Part shown: piece after piece, positions 33,079-43,976 of the stretch
Layout of the letters: each line of letters begins with the position of its first letter
Position numbering within the stretch: the stretch's first letter is position 1
Assembly (NCBI GenBank): GCA_964036295.1
Contig: OZ038472.1
Coordinates: 6,222,001-6,286,000, forward strand
From: Plumapathes pennacea
Lineage: Eukaryota; Cnidaria; Anthozoa; Antipatharia; Myriopathidae
Direction: 5' to 3'
DNA: 64,000 nucleotides
Made by a program: the position numbers and the translations under genes
Notes under the pieces: model-generated
What the model was told of the DNA's origin: nothing
Databases searched by the model: none
What the model saw: the letters and a program-made list of their open reading frames with translations, nothing else

Positions 33079-34106
33079 TAATCATAAATATTACAATTTC
33101 TGAGAATGAAATGATCATATAGCTTCAGCGTCTTCTCTTGTACTATACATAAAAACAAAGCATCAAGAAGTACTTCATCGCCGATCTATTTTAACACGCG
33201 CGTACACACGGTTCGGCGTTTGTAAACACGCCGCTTGTTCGTAGTTATCTAGCTCTCAGTTATATCAACTTAAAATACTTGAGAGAAAGAAGAAGCTAAT
33301 TTACCCAATGATTTGAGTTGAATGCGGATTTTTGAAGTAAAAGTAAAAAATGTGTAAGTTCTTTACACTCAGTAAAAATCAGTAAACCCATCACGAACTC
33401 ACAAATTGAAAGACAGTTTATTTCGACTTTTCAGGTTTACATTTTTTAACATAACAGGTACTTTGAAACTCAGAATACTAGTTTATTTTTTTCACAGAAG
33501 TTTACTCCAAAGCATTCAAAGGAAATACTCGAGACTGAAAAAATCTGTATCTTAGCGGGTCGGCACAGCAATTACAAACTTACCGATTTCTTGACGGCTT
33601 AATTTTCTAGGAGCGTTTGTCCATCACAGTCCATCACAACAAAGTTAAGTTTCTTCCATGATTTTGAAATGAATTAACGACGTTCATTGACATTGGCCGA
33701 GCCGTAAGTTTCGGAGTGTCTATAGCACAGCATGCTGGCGATGTCGTGAACTAAACAAACGCGCCCGACCGGCGAAAATTTCCTGTCTTCTTTCGTTACA
33801 TAGTGACTGTTCACGTTCTTTGATTGACCACAAACTGTTCCTTGCATGTTAAGTTGTCCAAGAATTAACAAAATTCGCCTTTCGAGAAGCCACAAACTCA
33901 CACCGGCAATCGAGTTTTCCACTGAAAATCAGTGTAACGCTGATTGGTGCATTTAAATTTCACTCTTGCTTATGATTGGTCAAGCCAACTGTCCGATTAC
34001 AGAACAAAGAAGTATCCGATTACAGAACAATAGGTGTCCAATTAATGATTAATCGGGGGGGTTTATGAACCAATCACATTCGAGGAAATTGTAATATTTA
34101 TGATTA
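33079..34106. mobile_element. Candidate transposon of 1028 bp with perfect 22-bp inverted ends
   Basis: 33079-33100 (TAATCATAAATATTACAATT...) and 34085-34106 are exact inverted repeats. The inside holds no transposase; near the right end CCGATTACAGAACAA is repeated twice, echoing the GTAATCA words of the neighbouring palindrome, so the palindrome and this element may belong together. Superfamily unknown. Confidence 0.5.
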
Positions 34107-36179
34107 GTTATCACTACATAACTCATACATTTTTATTCAAAAGGTTGGAAGAATCTGTATTTTGAACTTGGCGTTATTGCGATGCATGCATGGAATTGGT
34201 TGAATCCCAGAGAGGAGGGGGTTGCTCGACTGAAGTTTGGGTGAGCCTCCGCTAATGCCCTTAAACCCTGACCCTGTTCAAGATACAGATTTGTAACTTT
34301 TAAGACTCGAACCTAAATTTTTCAGTTTACAAACGCCATGTCGGCGTGGCAATGACAGTATAACTTCTGGCGACAGCAAAAAATCAAAGCAGCAAGGCAG
34401 CTGTAATCTCGCGAATTTGTAAAATTTAATTTTGTTCGCAGGAGTAGCTATTTAATAGACCTGGCTCAATTCACCACTTTGTGGTGAACGAGGGCTTAAA
34501 AAATGTTTTATAACAATTGAAAAAAAATAATTATCGACGCAATTTTCACAGTTCACGCGACCGCAGCACCCTCCAAAATAACAGATTGTACCTTTTTGAC
34601 TCCAGAACTAAAAGGAGCATGCTTGAATTAGTCCAGGTGCCAATTTTGGATTGTCTAGGCTTCATTTTGGCGAAGCAGCGACAATTTGCTTTTTTGAGAT
34701 TTGATAAGAGTTTGTATGCGGCCGCCATGTTTATAGTCGAACTCGGAACACGAAATGAAGTTGATCTGTGACTCAGCTTGATGTTTAGTTATTGGCTTCA
34801 TATCTTTCGCAGTGCCAATTTTAAAATGTTTCGTGAAGGAAAACTTTATAATTCAGACACAAGCACCGATTTTAGTCGGCCACGCGCGTGTCACACGGCT
34901 TTGTTGTCACGGTACTCAAACGTCCATAGCTCCCGATAGATATTTTGTATTGACCCAGAATTTTGCTTAAGTCTTAAGACATAATATAGTCTTGAACATA
35001 TCAGTGTATTGGACTTATTGGATACGTTACTTTTGAGATGGCTTTTTATGACGTCACATGCAAACCAAGAATTGAAATACCTGACAAATTTGCATAACTG
35101 TATGAACTTGTAAACATTCACCGGAAATGGATATATTTGGCCTTTTATAGCCAAGAGATTCAATACTTTTTCGGCCTAGTATCTTCCAAGCCGTATTTGC
35201 TGTCACTACAGAAATTTTGGTGGATACTAAAGCAACGGCTTCAGATTTGTTTGCGATGTATTAATAACGCCATCAGTGCCACTGACTGTTTGACCTTCAT
35301 GGCACCGCGCCTAAATGTCGCAATAACAACGCAAAACACAACAGAGTGAAATACAACCAAGCTCAGAATCAATGGCCAAACAAACTTCGGAACGCATGAC
35401 AACCTTCAAAATGAGAACACGTTCCGAACAAAAATATGGTCGCAACAACTACGACAACATCTTTCTTTTAAAACTGCGTTGATCGACACACCTGTTACGC
35501 GACTTCATCATGCCCAAATTTGGAAAACCGCAACTGCTTTATTTGGAAATCCATTGTTAACAACAGAGGGAACATGGAAGTAGGGAAGGCAAAGTGATTT
35601 TAATACCTCGCAATCCCACAAGGTGGGATTTGCGAGATAAAAGAACGCAATTTATTGAACAGAGTGTTAAATTTCTCCGCTAACTGCGGGAGCAATAGGT
35701 ACCTTATTCGAGACTGGAAGTGAAATCACTAAAACGGCCCTGTTCAAGACGCAAAAGTGTAAATTATGTATACCCTGACAGAGAACTTTGCAAACTATAC
35801 CCTATTCGGCGGAGTGTCCCTATATATGCCGTCCTGAGGATGTTAAGAGAATCCAATACGGGCTATTTTTCGATTTGCCTGTTGCCTCGGTTTCACAGGG
35901 AGGCTTAAGTGCTAAGGCTTTGACTTATGTTTCGCAAAGTTTCAAAAGATCGAAACAAAGGACCTATAATACCAACCATTCCTGTAGAAAATATAAGAAC
36001 GACATGGCGAGCATTAAGAGTTTCGACATCAAGTAGTGTCAACAAGACATGTATGATTGGACACTATGTTCTGGACCGGGACTGTTTTATAGAAAATTAT
36101 ATACTTTGATTACATTCCGGAGTTGAGTTAGTGTATTAAATGTTTATCCTATCTCACACAGAATTTCCAAGACGAGAAG
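34107..36179. other. Upstream region of the P450 gene, otherwise unassigned
   Basis: No supported ORF. Around 35160-35230 a short stretch (GTATCTTCCAAGC...CACTACAGAAA) resembles the R6 repeat at 40190. The P450 5' UTR and promoter should lie at the right end; TATATA occurs at about 36101, but I cannot place a start site. Confidence 0.35.
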
Positions 36180-37796
36180 ATGGCTTTTATTGGAGCAGAA
36201 GTGCAAGTTGCCAGGCTCACTTGCCGCTTGGTTCACTTCCAGGAAAGCAAAGTCCACTTTCGTTCGATGTCATCAATGCGACACATCCACACAATCTCAC
36301 AAACCATAGAGCACAAAACGAAACCACCAGAGGCCATTCCGGGGCCACTAAAACTCCCCATCTTCGGTACAGCGTGGTCTCTTTTCCTGGAAGGCTTAAT
36401 GCCAGGCGCGAAGCCAATTGGGAAGCGCATTCTTGCTTTTCAATCCAAACTTGTCAATCAATATGGCCATATCATCCGTATGCAGCTACCAGGAAGGGAT
36501 ATAGTCATCATAGCAGATCCTGAAGATATTGGGAAAGTTTTCCATTCCGAGTCAAAGTACCCTGAGAAATTTGACTTTCCCGTTCTAGATTACTACCGCG
36601 AAACCCACAAGAAGATTCCCGGCGTTTTCTTTGCCAATGGCGAAGAGTGGTACAAACACAGAAGTGTCATCAGCAAGCGAATACTTCGCCCGAAAGAAGT
36701 GGCCGACTACGTTCCCGAGTTTAATGAGATCATCACCGATTTCATTGTGCGGCTGCGTGAAATCCGCGAACCTGTTGGCACGAAAAGAGAAAACGAGGTC
36801 CGCCATCTTGATAACGAGCTCTTTAAGTGGTCTTTCGAGTCCGTGGCTGATGTCCTATTTGACAGAAGGTTTGGTTCTCTGGAAAGAGAAATGGATCCAG
36901 AGGCTCAAGATTTTATCAATGCTATCGGAGGTTTCATGCACGGCGTGGTAACTACGTGGTTCCTTCCGGTGACTCTTTTCAAGATCTACGAGACCAAGGA
37001 ATTCAGGATCTTTGTGGATTCCTTCAACAAGATGTATCATTTTGCAGAGATGTGTATCGGCAGAAAGGTCACAGAGCTGAAACAGAGAGACAAGGAAGCA
37101 ACAAAATACAACGTTGGACAAAAGGCAGGCTTCTTTGAGTTTCTTCTCGCTAGCGGCAAATTGACTGAAGAGGACCTTCTAGCAAGCGTCATTGATCTTC
37201 TGTTCGCTGGAGTGGACACAACGTCCAACACAATGCAATGGGTTTTATACTCGTTGGCCAAGAATCCAGACAAGCAGGAGAAACTCCATCAAGAGGTAAC
37301 GTCTGTTCTGCAGCGAGGAGATCAACCCGACGCTCAGTCCCTCACTCAGATGCCTTACTTAAAGGCGTGTATTCGGGAAACGCTACGGCTTTACCCAGTG
37401 TTGCCAGGCATAAGTCGAAAACGAGAAGAAGATATAGTTCTCCGCGGGTACAGAATTCCAGCGAGGACGCAAATCGACATGCCCTTATTCTACCTGGGTA
37501 GAAGCGAGGAATGGTTCCCAGAAGCAAGTTCTTTTAAACCGGAAAGATGGCTCCGAGATTCAAAACATGCGTCTGCAGGAGTAAGGTCCGCATTTGCATC
37601 GATTCCTTTCGGATTTGGAACCAGGATGTGCATTGGTCGAAGGATCGCCGAGCTGGAACTGCACTTGTTGACGTGCAGGGTTGTGCAGCAGTTCCGGATC
37701 ACGTACCCCCACGGAGAAGATGTGGAGCCTTCATCCCGTGTCGTTGTAGTCCCTGATCGCGATGTACGTGTGAAGTTTGCAGACAGGGAGGCCTAA
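36180..37796 (+). CDS. Mitochondrial-clan cytochrome P450, apparently intronless
   Basis: A 538-residue complete ORF in a good context (AAGATGG). The first about 45 residues are Arg/His/Ser-rich and fit a mitochondrial presequence, followed by the Pro-rich hinge AIPGPLKLPIFG (52-63). P450 motifs in order: C-helix W157YKHR; I-helix AGVDTTSN (343-350); K-helix ETLR (E400, R403) in the mito-clan context ETLRLYPVLPG; PERW (454-457); heme loop PFGFGTRMCIG with Cys484; and the GRRIAELELHLL segment typical of CYP11/24/27-like mitochondrial enzymes. Such enzymes take electrons from adrenodoxin at the inner mitochondrial membrane and hydroxylate sterols or other lipids; the substrate here is unknown and I give no symbol. 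The length is normal and no residue is missing. Lack of introns is unusual for the clan in animals and may reflect a retrocopy or intron loss. Confidence 0.95.
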   Translation: MAFIGAEVQVARLTCRLVHFQESKVHFRSMSSMRHIHTISQTIEHKTKPPEAIPGPLKLPIFGTAWSLFLEGLMPGAKPIGKRILAFQSKLVNQYGHIIRMQLPGRDIVIIADPEDIGKVFHSESKYPEKFDFPVLDYYRETHKKIPGVFFANGEEWYKHRSVISKRILRPKEVADYVPEFNEIITDFIVRLREIREPVGTKRENEVRHLDNELFKWSFESVADVLFDRRFGSLEREMDPEAQDFINAIGGFMHGVVTTWFLPVTLFKIYETKEFRIFVDSFNKMYHFAEMCIGRKVTELKQRDKEATKYNVGQKAGFFEFLLASGKLTEEDLLASVIDLLFAGVDTTSNTMQWVLYSLAKNPDKQEKLHQEVTSVLQRGDQPDAQSLTQMPYLKACIRETLRLYPVLPGISRKREEDIVLRGYRIPARTQIDMPLFYLGRSEEWFPEASSFKPERWLRDSKHASAGVRSAFASIPFGFGTRMCIGRRIAELELHLLTCRVVQQFRITYPHGEDVEPSSRVVVVPDRDVRVKFADREA

Positions 37797-39689
37797 ACAT
37801 TTCAAAACGCATCCACTAACATATGGGTATATTCAATATCGAAAGGTAGAAAACTGGACACGCGAGAATCATTTTTCATGAATTTTGCACAACGTGATCA
37901 GCTTTTGTAACTCATTCTTGGTGGTAGTTCTGGAGAGAGACGAATGAATCATTCCTATTTGAAAACGTCACACAATACTATTAGGGGGGGGGGGGGGGAT
38001 GGCGGACGTAACTACCAGACTGTTGTCAAGCAAAACTGCTACCCGCCTTATTCAAGATTCGTTCACTCCGACAGGTATGCCGATGGACCAGTATCGTAGT
38101 TTCCCATGACCCTTCACATGTTGGCACTCAAAATTGTATTTCGCCTTTTTTGTCCGATAGCCATTTTCTTGGAGTTCCTTTTTTTTTTGCATTTTTAGAA
38201 GTATGGCCGTAGTTGATATATCACGTGACCGGAATAAAAAATGCTCTAAAACTCCTACAAAAGTTGACGGATATTATTGAACCATTGCATATCTATTTTA
38301 ACAAGACTGGCGTTGCCAGTGAGCTCGTTGGGTGGGGTCGAGACCAGAAGAAACTAAATTGGAAAGTAGGGACAAGAGCGAAACTCCCAAAAGAGAGTTT
38401 CAGTTTCTCACCAGAAAAATATCACACAGTATAGATAACTTGACTTTTCACACCTTGCTCAAATGAAACCTATTGGTATAAATTGTCATTACAACACTCA
38501 TACACTTGCTTTTTAAAGGTTGAACGACTCTGCATTTTGAGCTTTGGAGTGAAAAGTTAGCCAGCAAGAAAAGAGTAATGTGTGACTTATCTTTTCATGC
38601 ACAGTCGATCCACGATAAGCTAGCCTTCGCTTTAATACTTATGTTTTTTTTACTAAATGCGTTTCTTCTATGAGGCTTTCGAGTATTCGCGCTCTGTAAC
38701 AAATATAAATTGAATGCGAGGAATGTAACATGAGACTTGTTTACAATATTATTGCCGTTTTGTTCACAGCGTTTTCAGTCATTTGTGACTAACAAACTCA
38801 ATGTTCAGGACTATTTCGATGTATTTGCTCGCGGCTGCAGCGACCTTAAAAACGGAGTTTGTTTGTTTTCGTTTTTGACTCACGGATATGCGTAGCATAT
38901 CTGGGAGTCATTGGTGTCTACAATCTGTCGCTCACTCACTCACTCGGTGTGTTAGCTTTTTGGCGTGGTTGCTAAGTAAGTACGTGTCTCACCATGGCGG
39001 TGAGACGGCTGAATGTTTGTCAAATTCTGCTATGAGCTGCCGCCAAGTTTAACAGAGCCTCAACAAAATCTGTGATTAACACTGCCACCGCTGTTAAGCT
39101 GCACTCATCCGGAGCTCTAATCACAGTAAAAGCAGGCAGATGTTAGCAACTGTAAACGATATCATCTTCCGGCGTAACCTTTACCCTGATCAATGAGATG
39201 AATAGCAGTGCTTTGATTGACGGGCCAATGTTAGCGCAAACTGTATATCTAAGCAATGTCGCCGCCAAGCTCGCCTCGTTGCCTATAGCCTTTCGAAAGT
39301 TCTGATTCGGATTCCCTAAAGTTTGATTATACGATTGGCAGGCCATATTTGTCGCACTTGTGGCAGTTAAAGCCTTGACCGGCTGGTCACGTTCATCACG
39401 CAAGTCGCAATACCTCCATATACAGATTTCAATGCAAAAATTTATGAAAGTCAACCTTTGTCCGAATAGATCTGTTGTACGTCGCCTGGCCAAGAAATAC
39501 GCATAGCTGCTTCTTTTCTACGGCTTCCGAGTGCCACAAATCATAAAACTAAAACTAAACAATGATATGAAATCAGATTCCTGATTTATTTGTTTACCGC
39601 CTATGCGGTCAAGTATTCTTTGCACATATACGTATTTCACTTTGAAAGACATGACACTTCGACATCAAAAATTTGAAGGAAGCTTTGTG
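37797..39689. other. Downstream of P450, no gene recognised
   Basis: It contains a G run of about 15 at 37984-37999, a sequence similar to the 41770-41830 repeat (GTAGAAAACT...TTTGAAAACGTC...ACTATTA, 37848-37984) and a small hairpin GGATATGCGTAGCATATC near 38882. The 116-residue minus-strand frame at 39143-39493 has no recognisable motif. Confidence 0.4.
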
Positions 39690-40560
39690 TGCCCAAAGTT
39701 CGTCGGGGCTAAATAATTAGCGGCGACAGGGTTATTATTTTGCAATCCTGTAGCGGTAGCCATTAAATATAATCGAATCCATCAAACATTTGTACGGCTA
39801 TGACGGTGAACTTAAAAACGCAAGCCAAAAATAGAATGGAAGAAACATTTCAACAGGCATTGTGCGATAAGCAGAAGCATTTTTTGAGCCAACAGATGTC
39901 ATGTACAGTGTAAAGCATAAATCGCCATTGTTTTACGGCTAAAGCTCATCGTAGCTTTGGTTTCAGTTTTCCTATCACTCTGTCACAAATAGGAAATTGT
40001 TACAGCCGTTTCGGTTTCAAGTTTGGTATGTAGTCTCCTGTCGAGTTTTCGACCGTTTCGGACATTTTTTTTTTTTTTTTTTTCGTTATGCATTGCCTTG
40101 CTGAAGAGGTGGACAAGCAATAAAATCACTAAGCCAAAAACAGCAAACAGGGTTGCATTGTTTACGGCTAAAGTTCGTCATGGCTTTGGCCTGGTATCTT
40201 CCCAGAGGTACTTCGTGTCGCCACAGAAAGTTCGTCGGGGCTAAATAATTAGCGGCGACAGAGTTATTTGCAATATCCGTAGCGATGTCCATTAAATATA
40301 ATTGAATCCATCAAACATTTGTTTACGCTTATGACGATGAACTTGTGAACGCCAGCCAAAAATTGTTCCCTGAAATCCAGTTTACCCGTGCATGTTCTAC
40401 AGAGCCAAACGATGTTGACTTTGGATGGGATATAGCTAACTTTACACGCAATTGTATAAACGTACAATTCAATCGCGGCGCCCACATCTCAAGTTGTTCG
40501 CGAAGTCACCTAACGTCATCGCATATCACGTGGCAATGTGAACCAATCACCGTGTGCTGA
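39690..40560. repeat. R6 repeat, two adjacent diverged copies
   Basis: AAGTTCGTCGGGGCTAAATA, GCGGCGACAG, CATTAAATATAAT and CATCAAACATTTGT occur at 39697-39820 and again at 40225-40340. The second copy continues with GTTCCCTGAAATCCAGTTTA and GAGCCAAACGATGTTGA, which recur at 44738-44800. A T run of about 20 lies at 40064-40083. Confidence 0.55.
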
Positions 40561-41008
40561 TTCGTAACCAAGAAAGAAAATTAAAAAAAATAAAAATAAA
40601 AGACGAAGATAAAGATACGGTCTCCAATCCATTGCTCGTCAGGGCTACGCCCCAACGAGCAATCAATGTAACTGACAAACCCACACATGAAATCCGCCCT
40701 ATTGTGTTTCAGAAATTATTCGATATAGTACGACGTCATTTTGGGACCTATTCTTTAATAACTTCTGATTGGTGAATCGAATTCCTAATCCCATCCTTAG
40801 GGAATTGCTTTAGTTTCCTATCGATTGATTTGAGTGGAAAAAATTGAAATAGAAACAGTTCTTTATGAGTGTTCACGTGATATGCCAAATAAGGTGAAAA
40901 AGGCTAAAAATGAAAAACATCCATAGAACTCCCATAGGGCCCTGAAATGCGGCTGATAGCACACCAACAGCTTGGTAGTTATGTCCGGCCCCCCTTAAAA
41001 ATCCAACT

Positions 41009-42560
41009 GAAGGTAGTATTCAGTTGCCTTTACGTAGTCTTAATCTATGAAGTGACATATCACAATGTGAAAATCAAGAGCTATTGTCTTTGTCCTACAT
41101 GACAAGGGCGGGGCGGGTGTCCTCAACGAAAACAATAATTGTCAACAGGTTGCGCACAGTTAGGGCTATGTCTCTTAACTATAATGAGATATTTTGAAAT
41201 TAAAATTGAAGTGAAACCACTCGTACAAGTAAATGTTTACAAGTTGAAATTGAAAAGGCTATTTGCTGCATTTGGAGTGCAAATTTACACTTAACACTTT
41301 AAACTCTTTCAAAGTGAATTAGATAGATTACAGGTGGGCGTTCGCCATGCTGTCACACCCAAGCAATACGAAAAGGGGAACGGGCAAACCAGTCTTCTCT
41401 ATAAATTAACTCTTAAATGTGTCTGCCCTCGAAAAAGATGTATTTCGAGAATATATATTTTCCCCTACATAAATAAAGACTACCTTAGGAGATGAAAAAC
41501 TATCTCTAGTGGAGCTGTCAGAAATTTAATGATTCTCTTAATGGTATTGCGCGACTTTTTCAAATCCGTTTGTGCTTGCTTTTCTGTTTAAAAAATTAGA
41601 TTTTCGTCTCGCAAATTTTCGCAAATCACATCAAACTTAGATTCTCTGAAGTTTAATTTGGAAAAATTGTCCTATTTTCCTGCCCAGGTTTGAATTCTCT
41701 TAACTGTTCGTAATTCCAAAGCTAGCCCGCATACAGGTACGTTAAGAAAAGTGGTGTAATGTAATATCAAGGTAGAAAACTTGACATGAGAGAATATTAT
41801 TTGAAAACGTCGCACAGTACTATTAAGCAGATCATTATATTTCTCAAAGTCAACTAAAGGTAGTATTCAGTTGCCTTCACGTAGTTTATAAAGCGAAATA
41901 TCAAAATGTGCAATTGAGATCTATTGTCTTTGTCCTACATGACAAGGGCGGGGCGGGTGTCATTAGCAAAAACAATAAGTGTCAACAGGTAGTGCACAGT
42001 TAGGGCTATTAGCCATAATGAGATATTTTGAAATTAAATCTAAGTGAAACCACTACAAGTAAGTGTTTACAACTTGAAATCGAAAAGGCTATTTGCTGCA
42101 TTTTGACATAGTAGGGTGGAATGGCTATGAACCTTTCTTTGTATGTCTTTGTTCGCCTTTGATGTTGGACGGATGATGACCGTGAACAAGTTTTGTTTTA
42201 CTGGTACCCCGATATCACAGTAGACAACTGTGTGATATGGCGGTAATGTAATATTCATACTATATATGGTTCACCAGTTTGGCACCAGTTTTTGTCACTT
42301 TAAAAGCCACAATAAGTTGAAATATATTCATCTGTACTCCATCACTTCTTTGGAAGCTGTCTAATCTGAAGCAAGGAACGGGATTGCAGTTTGTAAACAT
42401 TTTAGCAAATTAGATCAACCTTAGATTCTCTGAAGTCTAACTTGGAAAATTGTTCATTTTTTTCCTGCCCAAGGCAAGCCAGCATTCAGGTACATTAAAA
42501 GGCGTAGTATAATGTAATATTAAGACAGAAAACTGAACATGGAAAATTTTATCGTGAGAA
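41009..42560. repeat. Local duplication, two diverged units of about 800 bp
   Basis: GTAGTATTCAGTTGCCTT, TGTCTTTGTCCTACATGACA, AGGGCGGGGCGGGTGTC and GGCTATTTGCTGCATTT appear at 41012-41280 and again at 41868-42100. The following part with AGATTCTCTGAAG and GTAATATYAAG appears at 41638-41770 and 42422-42525. A further partial copy of the second part lies at 43245-43370, giving a run of decayed tandem copies. No coding sequence seen. Confidence 0.65.
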
Positions 42561-43664
42561 TCCTTTTATCGTGCATGTAGTTTGAGTTATTTATCATTAC
42601 ATAACCTTTGTTTTCAGTTTTGTTTCGTCGCCAGCATCTGGATTGTAATTATGTAACGTTCTTTGGATTTTCAGTTACGATTTATGTAAATATTTGGGCG
42701 TCATAGGTATTTGGGAAGAACTAATTGTTTAGTTCAGTCGACGGATCAAATCGTTCGGGACAGTTTAAAATATTTTTTTCTGGTAAACAAATATCGTGTA
42801 TCACGCGCGGTATTTATGCGATATCGATGAATCAAATGGTATATCACTACCGCAGTAGTGCGATATCAAGTTGGAGACGTTTTCACGTGAAAAATGCGAT
42901 ATCGATCAGAGCAGAAATTTTGTATCATGGTAACTATCAGAGAGTGATTAAAATTCATCTTTCAAGGGGGTAGCGACGTGATCCAAGGCAAGCAGTTCAT
43001 CACAGAAAAAAAAAAGTTCTAGCTAGAAAATGTCATGACGGTAGAAAATTTTCTGGTCTGCACAAAAACCTGGTAGATTTTTTCACGTTAGTCAGTGAGG
43101 TGACACCAAGAAAGAGAATGCCAATTCACGTTATTGTGAGGGTTACTTCAGAATTTAAACCATAACTTTTATTTTTGTGTAGTTAATAAGTCGCGACCAC
43201 TTGAGGTGTCCGGAAGCAAGGGTTTGCATTTTGTAAGTATTTCGAGTTCGCAAATTTCATCAAACTTGAGTTGTCAAAAAACAAATTTTTAAAAATTGTC
43301 CTGTTTTCCTGACCAGATTTGAATTCTCTTAGTTGTTCGCGGCGACTCTGAAGCCAGCAAGCTTAAGTAAGTTGTTTACAACGTGGGTCTAACTCAAGAA
43401 TTTTTTTTTTCAAATTCACTTTTAGATTTGGGTACTAAGTCTGATTATATATTTGTAATTCAATATTTGTTGTAGTTATTGAAAGAGGGGTTGGGGTGGG
43501 GTAATGGGCGACTCCTATATAAAATAGACAAGGATTCTAGTCGTCTCGCTTAAGAGTACAAATCACGGTTTTTGGTTTTACTTAAGGTGTTCAGAAAAAA
43601 TCTATCTCTTCGGTTCCTTTGAGGGGAGTGGGCGGATGGCACACAGGCTAAGTGGGGTTAAAGA
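42561..43664. other. No recognisable gene
   Basis: AT-rich DNA containing one partial copy of the local duplication (43245-43370) and an 82-residue frame (42725-42973) with no family signature. Upstream exon(s) of the secreted-protein gene may lie here. Confidence 0.35.
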
Positions 43665-43929
43665 ACACACCTCTGTAACAGACCTGGTGAGATCTGGATG
43701 TTTACAGGTTTTTGGAAAAAACTTCGTCAGGTCAGAAAATGTAAATACTATATATGTTTTATTGATTTCACCGGAGGTGTAAAAAGTACACCAGGATACC
43801 AGGGAGGACAAAAACTGGGCAGGTAAAATATAAAAAAAGTTTACCAGGGCCCAGGTGGGGTACAATTTCCCCAGGGAGGAGAAAAATCTCACTAGGTCGG
43901 GTTTCACCAGGTCTGTTGTAGAGGGGTGT
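43665..43929. mobile_element. hAT-like MITE just upstream of the secreted-protein gene
   Basis: Imperfect inverted ends of about 26 bp (ACACACCTCTGTAACAGACC on the left, the complement of ACACCCCTCTACAACAGACC on the right) are flanked by direct repeats TTAAAGA (43658-43664 and 43930-43936), 7 bp plus a mismatched eighth, close to an 8-bp hAT duplication. ACCAGG/CCTGGT motifs recur inside. The 115-residue minus-strand frame (43602-43949) is a shadow of it. Confidence 0.65.
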
Positions 43930-43976
43930 TTAAAGAGGTCCATTTTCAAATTCGTCTGTTTTACTTTTAGAACACG

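Noticed and set aside
32854..33081. Three overlapping frames on both strands
   Set aside because: They reflect the 108-bp palindrome.
36140..36523. 127-residue plus-strand frame overlapping the P450 start
   Set aside because: It is out of frame with a P450 that has every motif, and it has no signature of its own.
39143..39493. 116-residue minus-strand frame
   Set aside because: No motif, no repeat support and no splice context; it is surrounded by repeat-derived DNA. I cannot exclude an exon.
41009..42560. Tandem units considered as a CRISPR-like or satellite array
   Set aside because: There are only two to three long, diverged units without short regular repeats and spacers; it is an ordinary decayed local duplication.
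43602..43949. 115-residue minus-strand frame
   Set aside because: It coincides with the inverted-repeat MITE at 43665-43929.
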